Assembly (NCBI GenBank): GCA_946409885.1
Contig: CAMJYF010000037.1
Coordinates: 1 to 9,793 of the forward strand
Length of the DNA: 9,793 nt
From: an uncultured Clostridia bacterium
GTDB lineage: Bacteria; Bacillota; Clostridia; Oscillospirales; Acutalibacteraceae
Direction: 5' to 3'
Positions 1-6,135 of the stretch are shown piece after piece. Both the position numbers and the translations under genes were made by a program. The number at the start of each line of letters is the position of its first letter. Position 1 is the first letter of the stretch. Under the pieces are notes generated by a model. That model did no database searches. It was not told the origin of the DNA and saw only the letters and a program-made list of their open reading frames with translations.

Positions 1-234
1 TTCCACGATCCCGCACAGCTTTTCCACAATATCCTCCAGGCAATCCTTTTTGACGGCCACCATCTCAAACCGGATGGAGATGCCCCTGTCGGCAAAGATC
101 CGGCGGTAGCGGGACAGACACTTCTGCATCCTGCTTTTATTCTGCCCCACAAAGATCACCCGGTCCGGCCGCCGGGCCATACAACTGCAGATGTTTTCCA
201 TCGGCTCTTTATCAAAAAACTCTATATACGTCAT
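1..234 (-). CDS. CARF/DUF1887-like protein, N-terminal 78 residues (runs off window)
   Basis: The open frame starts at ATG 234-232 and continues off the left edge without a stop, so only the first 78 residues are visible. It begins MTYIEFFDKEPMENIC and carries the stretch RVIFVGQNKSRMQ followed by RYRRIFADRGISIRFEMVAV. A short beta strand, helix and second strand around a 'VIxVG' turn resemble the Rossmann-like N-terminus of the DUF1887 family, which includes the CARF-domain nucleases Card1/Can2. I recognise this opening by resemblance to clostridial stand-alone homologues, not by a search. The ribosome binding site is GGAAGGA just upstream, and a strong promoter lies at 314-343. The nuclease domain expected at the C-terminus is outside the window, so function is unproven. 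No CRISPR array or cas gene is visible here. Confidence 0.55.
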   Translation of the reverse strand, partial: MTYIEFFDKEPMENICSCMARRPDRVIFVGQNKSRMQKCLSRYRRIFADRGISIRFEMVAVKKDCLEDIVEKLCGIVE

Positions 235-255
235 ATTTCCTTCCACTTCGATGTT

Positions 256-286
256 ATCCGGGCGGGGCATCGATCCACCGCCGGAT
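256..286 (-). other. Hairpin in the leader of the CARF-like gene
   Basis: ATCCGG (256-261) pairs with CCGGAT (281-286), and pairing continues inward with one bulged base around an ATCGAT-containing loop. It lies within the roughly 73-nt 5' untranslated region predicted from the promoter at 314-343. No T-run follows in the minus direction, so it is not a typical terminator. A role in mRNA stability or translation is only a guess. Confidence 0.35.
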
Positions 287-313
287 TGTCATCCATAGTT
301 TGTTATTTAGATT

Positions 314-343
314 ATTTTATCATATTATGTTGATAATTGTCAA
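314..343 (-). promoter_or_regulatory. Sigma-A promoter of the CARF-like gene
   Basis: Read on the minus strand, TTGACA (343-338) is followed by an 18-bp AT-rich spacer and TAAAAT (319-314). The predicted start is near 307, giving a leader of about 73 nt. The -35 box lies inside a nearly perfect 14-bp palindrome, TTGATAATTGTCAA (330-343), which could be an operator for an unknown repressor. The AT-rich island stands out against the GC-rich surroundings. Confidence 0.8.
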
Positions 344-427
344 TTGGAACTGTAGCTGTTTTTGTCTGCGGATCTGCCGATCTCTGCCATCTTCATATCC
401 GCCAATAAACGATCCCGTAAAATCGGC

Positions 428-459
428 AGCCGGGCAACCCTGCGGGGGGATGCCCGGCT
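428..459. terminator. Strong hairpin, possible weak terminator
   Basis: AGCCGGGCA (428-436) pairs perfectly with TGCCCGGCT (451-459), and an inner CCC/GGG pairing is also possible. On the plus strand it is followed by GTTTTGGG, only four Ts, which is weak for an intrinsic terminator. On the minus strand the following bases are GCCGATTTTAC. It could end transcripts leaving the TerB-like gene, or belong to an unrecognised RNA. Confidence 0.4.
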
Positions 460-556
460 GTTTTGGGAACTGCCCTGACGCGGCAGCCCCGTTTTTGTTA
501 TCACGGAATACTGTGGGACCTGACTTCAACAAACTGGAGTTTGGCGAGGGCCGCCT

Positions 557-728
557 GTTAGGGCGGGCACTGACCGCCCGTATTCCACCTGAGAACCCAC
601 AACAGGCCACAAAATCAAACACGGATGCAGTATTACGGCCGCTGTTTCATAGATTGCAACGCGTTTTTGTGAGGGAACAGGTAGCGGGCGGGCTTCCCCG
701 GCTGCGGGCGGTCGGCGCCCGCCCCTAC
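557..728. repeat. Inverted pair of a 25-bp GC-rich palindromic unit (copies A and B)
   Basis: Copy A (557-581) contains GGGCGG-GCACTGA-CCGCCC, itself a 6-bp hairpin. Copy B (704-728) is the same unit in reverse orientation, ending CGCCCGCCCCTAC. The pair is separated by 122 bp. The region around B (681-728) is also foldback on its own, since GTAGCGGGCGGGC faces GCCCGCCCCTAC. The same unit occurs as a tighter pair at 6009-6099, so this is a dispersed REP/BIME-like element. Confidence 0.8.
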
Positions 729-775
729 AGAGGGGACCTCTTTACTGTTTCCAAAATATATGGGGGCGGCGGAAA

Positions 776-1183
776 TCAGCCGATCAGCCGGTTCAGATAT
801 ATGTACTCATCCTTGTTGATCTTTTCATCCACGGAAAGAATGCAAATGGCCAGCAGGCAGAACACGCTCTTTTCTTCTGTGCTGAGGTTGTCCACCAGAT
901 TGTCCATCGCGCGTGTGACACTGGCGTCCACCGTTTTCAGCAGCTCCATAAAATCGACGTTGCCGAACAGGTCGGCGATGAACTTCTGCTCCATCGCGGA
1001 GAAGGTACCATCGATGGCCACCGCGCAAGCGATGAAATAAAGCAGCGCGCTCATGGACTGCTCCTCCGGCAGCTTCCGGTTCAGGATCGCAAGAGATTCC
1101 ATCATTACACCCTTGGCGTTGCCGAAGATCTCCTCATAATCCATATTGACAAATCTCTGCAGCATTTTGTCAAAATTATCCAT
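776..1183 (-). CDS. Small TerB-like helical protein, 135 aa
   Basis: The start is ATG 1183-1181 (MDNFDKMLQRF), because GGGAGG sits 8-9 nt upstream. The in-frame Met at 1243 lies inside the promoter and cannot be used. The protein is acidic, all-helical in appearance, and has no signal peptide or membrane segment. Two similar half-repeats are visible: IACAVAIDGTFSAMEQKFI (about residues 52-70) and LAICILSVDEKINKDEYIYL (about 110-129). Each is a hydrophobic helix, then an acidic turn, then a helix. That pattern matches the TerB/DUF533-like tellurite-resistance fold, which binds divalent metal through acidic residues. The gene is monocistronic with its own promoter at 1215-1243. No other ter gene is present, so tellurite resistance should not be inferred. 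Its cellular role is unknown. Confidence 0.75.
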   Translation of the reverse strand: MDNFDKMLQRFVNMDYEEIFGNAKGVMMESLAILNRKLPEEQSMSALLYFIACAVAIDGTFSAMEQKFIADLFGNVDFMELLKTVDASVTRAMDNLVDNLSTEEKSVFCLLAICILSVDEKINKDEYIYLNRLIG

Positions 1184-1214
1184 ATCATTAACCTCCCAAT
1201 TCAATAATGTTGAA

Positions 1215-1243
1215 ATAATATCATATTCGGCGCTTTTTGTCAA
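1215..1243 (-). promoter_or_regulatory. Sigma-A promoter of the TerB-like gene
   Basis: On the minus strand TTGACA (1243-1238), a 17-bp spacer and TATTAT (1220-1215) form a near-consensus promoter. The predicted start near 1208 gives a leader of about 25 nt containing the GGGAGG site. This fixes translation at 1183 rather than at the upstream Met. Confidence 0.88.
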
Positions 1244-1265
1244 GCAGACGCGGCGAGATTATCCA

Positions 1266-1287
1266 CGTCGTCACCGCGTCGTCACCG
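1266..1287. repeat. Tandem 11-bp duplication across the stop codon of the flavoprotein gene
   Basis: CGTCGTCACCG occurs twice in direct succession (1266-1276 and 1277-1287). The second copy contains the TGA stop of the flavoprotein gene (1284-1282, minus strand), so the stop motif is duplicated just downstream. It probably arose by slippage and has no effect on the protein. Confidence 0.7.
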
Positions 1288-2589
1288 CGAAAGGATACCA
1301 CGGGCGATCTCCCCGTACACGGCCGCGTCCCGGACGGGGCAGCCGGGGGTAAAACCGGCCCGCATGATGGCGCTGCACCGGGAGCAGCACAGACAGCATT
1401 TTTCCGGCTTCATGCCGCCGGTTTGCAGGATATCCCGGGCAAAATCCGGGTAGGCGAAGATCGTTCTGCCGAACCCGGCGAGATCGAAGCCGCCGCTTTC
1501 CACATAGCCCGCCGCCACCGCAGGGGCCGCCACCCCCAGGTAAGAGAGAGCGGAGCAGATCAGCTTCAGCTCCGGCGCGGCCTGTTTCAGCGCCGCCGTG
1601 CCGTTCAGCATACGGGCCACCCCCGCCAGAGGCGCTTCCGGCGCGGCGTAGGGACCGGCGGCAAAGGGCCGGTTCACGTGGGGATTGACGTAGGGATTGC
1701 CCATGGTGATATTCAGCAGCTTTACGCCCAGCGCGGCCAAGCGGCTCGCCAGCGCGGAGGGCTCCGCAGGGTCAAAGGCCAGGGAGCCGTCCGCCGCCAT
1801 GCCGAAGCCGTAGGGATAGGGCGCGCCGTCGTACACGTTCAGGCGGGAGGTGACCAGAAAATCCGCAGGGCACACCTGCAGGGCGCCCGCCACGCTCTCC
1901 CGCAGCAGGCGGGTGCGGTTTTCAAAGCTGCCCCCGTAACGGCCGGGGCGGGTATAGGCGGACAGCAGCTCGCAGTTCAGGTACCGGTGGCAGCACTTGA
2001 TATCCGCGCCGTCAAAGCCCGCGCGGGCGGCCAGGGCGGCGGCGTTCACCAGCGCCTCCCCCACCCGGTCCAGGTAGTCGTCGGTCACCACCCGGTCGTC
2101 CCCGATGGGGCTTTCCGCCTCATACACGGGGCTGTGGTAGGCGATCAGCGGCTCCGGCCTGCCGTGGGGTTTGCTGTAGCGGCCGGAGTGGGTCAGCTGG
2201 ATGACCAGCAGCGGCGCGTACCCGTTGGCCCGGAAGGCGTCCTCCCGGATGGCCTCCGCCTGCCGCCGGAAGGAGTCCAGGTTGCTTTCGTTCAGATACA
2301 GCTGGCGGGGATTGGCCCGCGCCTCCTCCATCACGGCGGTGGCCTCAAACCAGATCACGCCCGCGCCGCCCTCGGCCAGCCGCCGGTAGCGACGCTTCGT
2401 CAGAGTATCCGGCAGGCCGTCCGCGGTGCCGTCGCAGCCCTCCATGGCCTGGCATACCAGCCGGTTGGGCGCGGTCTTCGCGCCGATTTGGCAGGGAGAG
2501 GCCAGCACGGCCGCATCCCCGTACCGGAAAGCAAGCCCCAATTCCTCCGCCATCGTTTTCAGCTCCTCCGCCGTTTTCGGAATCGCCAT
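1282..2589 (-). CDS. Old-yellow-enzyme/2,4-dienoyl-CoA reductase type NADH:flavin oxidoreductase, 435 aa
   Basis: This is an FMN-dependent TIM-barrel oxidoreductase that probably reduces an activated C=C or related bond in the cytoplasm. The substrate is unknown. Family marks include PNRLVCQAM (about 41-49), LAEGGAGVIWFEATAV (71-86), VIQLTHSGRYSKP (129-141), FDGADIKCCHRYL (192-204), YGGSFENR (218-225) and AGFGR (371-375). The C-terminus has C399-x2-C402-x2-C405-x11-C417, resembling the 4Fe-4S site of FadH-type dienoyl reductases. The FAD/NAD(P) half of those roughly 670-aa enzymes is absent, so electrons must come from a partner. The usual active-site IHxxHGYL is IKCCHRYL here, so the first His is replaced by Lys198. 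I chose ATG 2589 because AAAGGGG lies 8 nt upstream; ATG 2595 sits too close to that site. The frame stays open upstream to 2814, but that part precedes the predicted transcription start. Confidence 0.9.
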   Translation of the reverse strand: MAIPKTAEELKTMAEELGLAFRYGDAAVLASPCQIGAKTAPNRLVCQAMEGCDGTADGLPDTLTKRRYRRLAEGGAGVIWFEATAVMEEARANPRQLYLNESNLDSFRRQAEAIREDAFRANGYAPLLVIQLTHSGRYSKPHGRPEPLIAYHSPVYEAESPIGDDRVVTDDYLDRVGEALVNAAALAARAGFDGADIKCCHRYLNCELLSAYTRPGRYGGSFENRTRLLRESVAGALQVCPADFLVTSRLNVYDGAPYPYGFGMAADGSLAFDPAEPSALASRLAALGVKLLNITMGNPYVNPHVNRPFAAGPYAAPEAPLAGVARMLNGTAALKQAAPELKLICSALSYLGVAAPAVAAGYVESGGFDLAGFGRTIFAYPDFARDILQTGGMKPEKCCLCCSRCSAIMRAGFTPGCPVRDAAVYGEIARGILSR

Positions 2590-2619
2590 CCCCATCGCCC
2601 CTTTTTCATCATTTTTTTC

Positions 2620-2648
2620 AGTATATAACACGGCGGGGAAAAATGCAA
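2620..2648 (-). promoter_or_regulatory. Probable promoter of the flavoprotein gene
   Basis: On the minus strand TTGCAT (2648-2643), a 17-bp spacer and TATACT (2625-2620) give a good -10 and a poor -35 box. The predicted start near 2613 is about 24 nt from the ATG. The -35 box directly abuts a G-run and the repeat region that starts around 2650. Confidence 0.65.
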
Positions 2649-2749
2649 GGGGGGGGGTTAGGGAGTAGGCAGTAGGTGGCGTTTCAGAGCGGAGTGCGGA
2701 GAGCGGAGTGCGGAGATGTTCCAATGCGGAGTGCGGAATGCAGAATAGC

Positions 2750-2767
2750 ACGGCGCCCCAGCGCCGT
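2750..2767. other. Hairpin 1 inside the repeat region
   Basis: ACGGCGC (2750-2756) and GCGCCGT (2761-2767) form a perfect 7-bp stem around CCCA. It resembles hairpin 2 at 2813-2829: both are preceded by GC and built on ACGGCG/CGCCGT. No T-run follows. Confidence 0.6.
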
Positions 2768-2812
2768 TTCAGTGCGGTGTAAGGAGAGAGGGGGCGGAGA
2801 TCTATGCGCGGC

Positions 2813-2829
2813 ACGGCGTATCACGCCGT
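2813..2829. other. Hairpin 2 inside the repeat region
   Basis: ACGGCG (2813-2818) and CGCCGT (2824-2829) form a 6-bp stem around TATCA. The stem sequence matches hairpin 1, while the loop differs, so pairing rather than primary sequence seems conserved. Confidence 0.6.
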
Positions 2830-2980
2830 AACAAGAAAAAGGAGGCCTGTTTCCACACTGCGCAATGTGCCGTGCCCCACTGATCACTAATCACCACTGC
2901 CAAAGCTTGCCTACACCCTACCCCCTGCTCCCTACTCCCTGCTTCCTACTGCCTACTTCCTACTGCCTACCGCCCCCATC

Positions 2981-3009
2981 TTGACACGCGTCTGCTTTTT
3001 TGCTAAACT
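2981..3009 (+). promoter_or_regulatory. Sigma-A promoter of the 949-aa secreted protein
   Basis: TTGACA (2981-2986), a 17-bp spacer and TAAACT (3004-3009) place the start near 3016, about 25 nt before the ATG. The frame is open from 2981, but that TTG is the -35 box and not a start codon. The -35 box begins four bases after the repeat region ends. Confidence 0.8.
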
Positions 3010-3040
3010 GAACATAACAAAAAATACAACGGAGGTCCCT

Positions 3041-5890
3041 ATGAAAGCATTACAAAGAACCCTGTCCGTTCTGCTGGCGGTCTGTCTGCTGCTTGGCTGC
3101 GCGCCGCTGGTTATGGCGGATTCCCCTACCTTTTCCGATCCGGACGCCGCCGCGGCCTACGTCCGTAAGGGCCTGCTGCAGCGAGAGAAGGAGATTCCCT
3201 TTGTCTATCTGGCCCCCTCCGCCGCTATCGGCGAGCTGAACAGCACGAACCTGAAGGCCTATTTCCGGGCGGTATGGGAAAAAATCGACGCCGCCGCCGT
3301 GGCTCATACCGGCGTGAGCAACGAGGGCGATTACCTGGAGAAGCATCTGAACCAGATCGGGTACAGCTACAGCCTCAGCTATGCGCCGGGCGCTTCCGAT
3401 ATCCGCTATCAGGTCACCGCCGTCGCCACCTATCACACCACCGCGGCGCAGGAGACCCGCGTGGCCGCCGCCGTTGCGGCCGCTTTGCAGGAACTGAACC
3501 TTTCCGGCAAAAGCGACTATGAAAAGGCGCGCGCCATCAACGATTACATCTGCGGCAAGGTGGAATACGACTACAAAAACCTGAACGACGATTCCTATGA
3601 CCTGAAATACTCCGCCTACGCCGCCCTGATCAACGGCGCCGCCGTATGCCAGGGCTATGCCACCCTCTTTTACCGCATGGCGCTGGAGGCGGGGCTGGAC
3701 TGCCGCGTGATCTCCGGCATGGGCGATAACGGAGAATCCGTCGGCCCCCACGCCTGGAACATCGTGAAGATTTCCGGCAAGTATTATTACATGGATGTGA
3801 CGTGGAACGACGGCAGCCGTTCCGACAACTATTTTCTGAAGGGAAAGGACGGCTTTCAGGACCACTACCCCAACGATGAATATCTCACCCGCGCCTTTAC
3901 CGACCAATACCCCATTGCGGACACGGCCTACGACCCCGGCCAAGAGCCGGTGCCCTGCCGCCATCAGGCGGTTGTGGACGCGGCCGTCCCCGCCGACTGC
4001 ACCCATACGGGCCTGACGGCGGGCAGCCACTGCGCCATCTGCGGCGAGATCCTGGTCCCCCAGACCGTTGTGGCGGTCGCCGGTCACAGCTGGGATAACG
4101 GCAACATTACCCGCCCCGCCACCTGCAAAGAGACGGGCGAAAGGACCTTTACCTGCACCGTCTGCCAGGCCACAAAGACCGAACCCGTCCCTGTCGATCC
4201 CGCCAACCACGGCGACTACGGCACGGAGACCGTCGGCGCGAAACCCGCCACCGCAACGGAGGAGGGCTACACCGGAGACGTCGTCTGCAAGGGCTGCGGA
4301 CAGATCCTGCGGCAGGGCGCAGTCGTCACGATCATCGTTCCCGGCCATATCCATCAGCTGTTGGGAGTGGTTGCCGCGCCTCCCTCCTGTACCCAATCCG
4401 GTGTTGGCCCTTATTATCTCTGTACGGAGTGCGGCAGGTTGTTTGCCGACGAGGAAGGCGCCACAGAAATTGACAGCCCCCCCGTGATCCCGCCCATCGG
4501 CCATCATACCTACGGGGAATGGCAGCCCCTTCAACCCGCAACAGAAAAAGAGGCGGGAACCGAGATCCGCGTCTGTACCGTCTGCGGCGAAAAGGAGGCC
4601 CGCAGCATCCCCCGTATCGAACCGGAGGAACCCTATCAAGGCGAAAGAGGCTTTTTCCTGGAGAAGGCCTGCCAGCAAAACGGCATACTCCGCGCGGTCC
4701 TTTCCATGAAGGGCGGCAATCACCTGACCTCCGCCAGCATCCGGATCGGATACGATCCCGCCGTACTGCGCCCGCTGCCCATCAAAGACGGAGAGCAATC
4801 CAACTGGGGGAAGGACGCAATCGCTTTCAACGCCGCCAACAAGGAAAACCCCATCAAAATGGCGATCAATACCGGGGCCATGTCCGTGGTGGATTATGCA
4901 ATGTTTTTCAGCCTTGAATGCGATACCGACGACAGCTTTGAGCTGTTCCTTCTGGATTTTGCGGTATTGGATCCCAACGCGGATCGCACGGTGCTGACGC
5001 TTTCCGCCACCTTCACCATCGGGGGAGAACAGCAGGAAACGAGCGTCGTGTTCCCGTTGGAGCTGGAGAGCGTTGCCGAACCTGCCACACCCACCGATCC
5101 GGCCACGCCCACAGACCCGACTACGCCTGCGGATGACAAGTCCGTCAGCGATACCCCCGGGGACGTGGACGGCGACGGCGAACTCACCTCCGCCGACGCC
5201 CGTCTGGCGCTGCGGGCCTCCGTGAAGCTGGAGCATTACGAAGAGGGCAGCGCGCAGTTCCTGGCCGCCGACGCCAACAGGGACGGTGTGATCGGCTCCG
5301 ACGACGCCCGCCTGATCCTGCGGGCCTCCGTCAAGCTGGAGAACCCCGACGACTGGGGCAAGGAAACGCCCGCTCAGCCCAAGGATGAAAAGCCCTCTCA
5401 GCCCACAGAGGAGAAACCTTCCCAGCCTAAGGAGGAGGAACCCTCTCAACCGCAGAAGGAAGAGCCCTCCCAGCCGCAGAAGGAGGAGCCCTCCCAGCCC
5501 CAGGAGAACGACCCCGCCGCAGCATTCGTGCAGGAGGTTCTCCGGATAGTGAACGTGGAACGCGCCAAGCAGAACCTGCCCGCCCTGACAGAGAACAAGG
5601 CGGTGACGGCGCTGGCGCAGAAAAAGGCGCAGGAAATGCATGACCTGGGCTATTTTGACCACGAAAGCCCCACCTATGGGCAGGCGTGGGATATGTATGA
5701 CGCCGCCGGTATCCGCTGGAGCGCGGCGGGCGAGAACATCGCCATGGGCCAGACCACGCCCCAGCAGGTGGTCAACTCCTGGATGAACTCCAAAGGCCAC
5801 CGGGAGAACATCCTGAAGCCCTCCTACAAACAGATCGGCATTGGCTACTGCGCCCAGGGCAATATCTGGGTACAGATGTTTTTGGGGTAA
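3041..5890 (+). CDS. Secreted multidomain protein: transglutaminase-like, Cys-knuckle repeats, cohesin-like domain, dockerin, CAP domain (949 aa)
   Basis: GGAGG lies five to six bases before ATG 3041. Residues 1-26 form a signal peptide, probably cut after VMA; LLGC at 17-20 makes a lipoprotein anchor possible. A transglutaminase-like domain (about 155-265) keeps a full Cys-His-Asp set: C203 in AAVCQGYA, H237 in GPHAWNIV, D252 in YMDVTWND. Five Cys-knuckle repeats follow (306-526), with CxxC pairs at 331, 372, 416, 461 and 512. Residues 535-675 look like a cohesin-like beta sandwich (ASIRIGYDPAVLRPL). A type I dockerin (706-768) has both calcium loops, DVDGDGELTSAD and DANRDGVIGSDD. A PSQP linker (777-821) leads to a YkwD-like CAP domain (826-949) with H874, E898 and H920. 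No LPXTG or SLH anchor is seen. It probably acts at the cell surface or in a cohesin-dockerin complex. Catalysis could be proteolytic or crosslinking, and the substrate is unknown. The gene is monocistronic with its own promoter and terminator. Confidence 0.92.
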   Translation: MKALQRTLSVLLAVCLLLGCAPLVMADSPTFSDPDAAAAYVRKGLLQREKEIPFVYLAPSAAIGELNSTNLKAYFRAVWEKIDAAAVAHTGVSNEGDYLEKHLNQIGYSYSLSYAPGASDIRYQVTAVATYHTTAAQETRVAAAVAAALQELNLSGKSDYEKARAINDYICGKVEYDYKNLNDDSYDLKYSAYAALINGAAVCQGYATLFYRMALEAGLDCRVISGMGDNGESVGPHAWNIVKISGKYYYMDVTWNDGSRSDNYFLKGKDGFQDHYPNDEYLTRAFTDQYPIADTAYDPGQEPVPCRHQAVVDAAVPADCTHTGLTAGSHCAICGEILVPQTVVAVAGHSWDNGNITRPATCKETGERTFTCTVCQATKTEPVPVDPANHGDYGTETVGAKPATATEEGYTGDVVCKGCGQILRQGAVVTIIVPGHIHQLLGVVAAPPSCTQSGVGPYYLCTECGRLFADEEGATEIDSPPVIPPIGHHTYGEWQPLQPATEKEAGTEIRVCTVCGEKEARSIPRIEPEEPYQGERGFFLEKACQQNGILRAVLSMKGGNHLTSASIRIGYDPAVLRPLPIKDGEQSNWGKDAIAFNAANKENPIKMAINTGAMSVVDYAMFFSLECDTDDSFELFLLDFAVLDPNADRTVLTLSATFTIGGEQQETSVVFPLELESVAEPATPTDPATPTDPTTPADDKSVSDTPGDVDGDGELTSADARLALRASVKLEHYEEGSAQFLAADANRDGVIGSDDARLILRASVKLENPDDWGKETPAQPKDEKPSQPTEEKPSQPKEEEPSQPQKEEPSQPQKEEPSQPQENDPAAAFVQEVLRIVNVERAKQNLPALTENKAVTALAQKKAQEMHDLGYFDHESPTYGQAWDMYDAAGIRWSAAGENIAMGQTTPQQVVNSWMNSKGHRENILKPSYKQIGIGYCAQGNIWVQMFLG
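5393..5503 (+). repeat. 24-bp coding repeat encoding the PSQP linker
   Basis: Five PSQP units begin at residues 785, 793, 801, 809 and 817, an exact period of 8 residues, mostly separated by KEEE-type acidic spacers. The DNA units differ at synonymous positions (CCCTCTCAG, CCTTCCCAG, CCCTCCCAG), so the array is not freshly amplified. It forms an extended charged spacer between dockerin and CAP domain. Confidence 0.9.
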
Positions 5891-5925
5891 CGGATCGGCC
5901 GGAACGCCCCTTCGCGCCAACAACG

Positions 5926-5968
5926 AAAAACCGCCCTTCGGACGTTCATGTCCGGGGACGGTTTTTTT
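5926..5968. terminator. Intrinsic terminator between convergent genes, probably bidirectional
   Basis: AAAAACCG pairs with CGGTTTTT and encloses an inner CGGAC-GTTCAT-GTCCG hairpin with small bulges. Seven Ts end it on the plus strand, 36 bp after the stop of the secreted protein. The minus strand also ends CGGTTTTT, so it can serve the importer operon arriving from the right. Confidence 0.88.
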
Positions 5969-6008
5969 GTAGCTGACAGCAGCAATTTGTAGTTTAGCGA
6001 GATACCCC

Positions 6009-6099
6009 GTAGGGGCGGGCACCGACCGCCCGTAACCGTAATCATTTTAACCACTTTCCATTCGCCGGCGTTTAACGGGCGGTCAGTGCCCGCCCCTAC
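6009..6099. repeat. Foldback element with 25-bp terminal inverted repeats (copies C and D)
   Basis: Copy C (6009-6033) starts GTAGGGGCGGGCACC. Copy D (6075-6099) is its reverse complement with one mismatch in 25. A 41-bp AT-richer centre separates them. Each arm also contains the hairpin GGGCGG...CCGCCC. The unit matches copies A and B at 557-728. Its place between two convergent genes is typical of REP/BIME-like elements. Confidence 0.87.
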
Positions 6100-6135
6100 A
6101 GCGCGACAAATCCCTGTTTTGCGCTTTTACGGTAA

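Larger units (their letters stand above)
344..775. other. Non-coding spacer with hairpin and GC-rich repeats
   Basis: I see no convincing gene in this 432-bp stretch between the CARF-like promoter and the stop of the TerB-like gene. The frames that stay open lack ribosome binding sites, are rich in Pro, Arg and Gly, and overlap on opposite strands. It contains a 9-bp-stem hairpin at 428-459 and the inverted repeat pair 557-581/704-728. A structured RNA is possible, but I do not recognise a family. Confidence 0.6.
2650..2977. repeat. Foldback region of degenerate short tandem repeats between divergent promoters
   Basis: The left end has GGGAGTAGGCAGTAGGTGG (2661-2679). The right end (about 2919-2973) is a longer run of CCTACTCCCTGCTTCCTACT-type units, which are the reverse complement of the left motif. 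Inside lie GCGGAGTGCGGA units (about 2689-2700, 2703-2714 and 2726-2737), then two hairpins, then TGATCACTAATCACCACTGCC near 2881-2901. No reliable gene is present. The style recalls the 7-bp short tandem repeats of cyanobacteria or a foldback element, but I cannot name the family. Confidence 0.7.

Noticed and set aside
776..1183. Tellurite resistance operon
   Set aside because: Only a TerB-like fold is suggested. No terC, terD or terZ neighbours are present.
1184..1243. Earlier Met for the TerB-like protein at 1243
   Set aside because: It overlaps the -35 box and would precede the transcription start; GGGAGG favours 1183.
1237..2628. A 463-codon open frame on the plus strand opposite the flavoprotein
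   Set aside because: It is the antisense shadow of a gene with clear family motifs and has no ribosome binding site or domain.
2590..2814. N-terminal extension of the flavoprotein by 75 residues
   Set aside because: The extra frame runs through short tandem repeats and the promoter. The conserved family sequence begins after ATG 2589.
2981..3040. Extension of the secreted protein by 20 residues from TTG 2981
   Set aside because: TTG 2981 is the -35 box of a good promoter, the start of transcription is predicted near 3016, and GGAGG plus a signal peptide mark ATG 3041.
5393..5503. Regular 24-bp repeats as a CRISPR array
   Set aside because: The repeats are contiguous without spacers, stay in frame and encode the PSQP linker.
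3050..6022. A 990-codon open frame on the minus strand opposite the secreted protein
   Set aside because: It is antisense to a gene with intact recognised domains, is rich in Gly, Val and Arg with no domain, and runs through the terminator and repeats. High GC explains the open frame.
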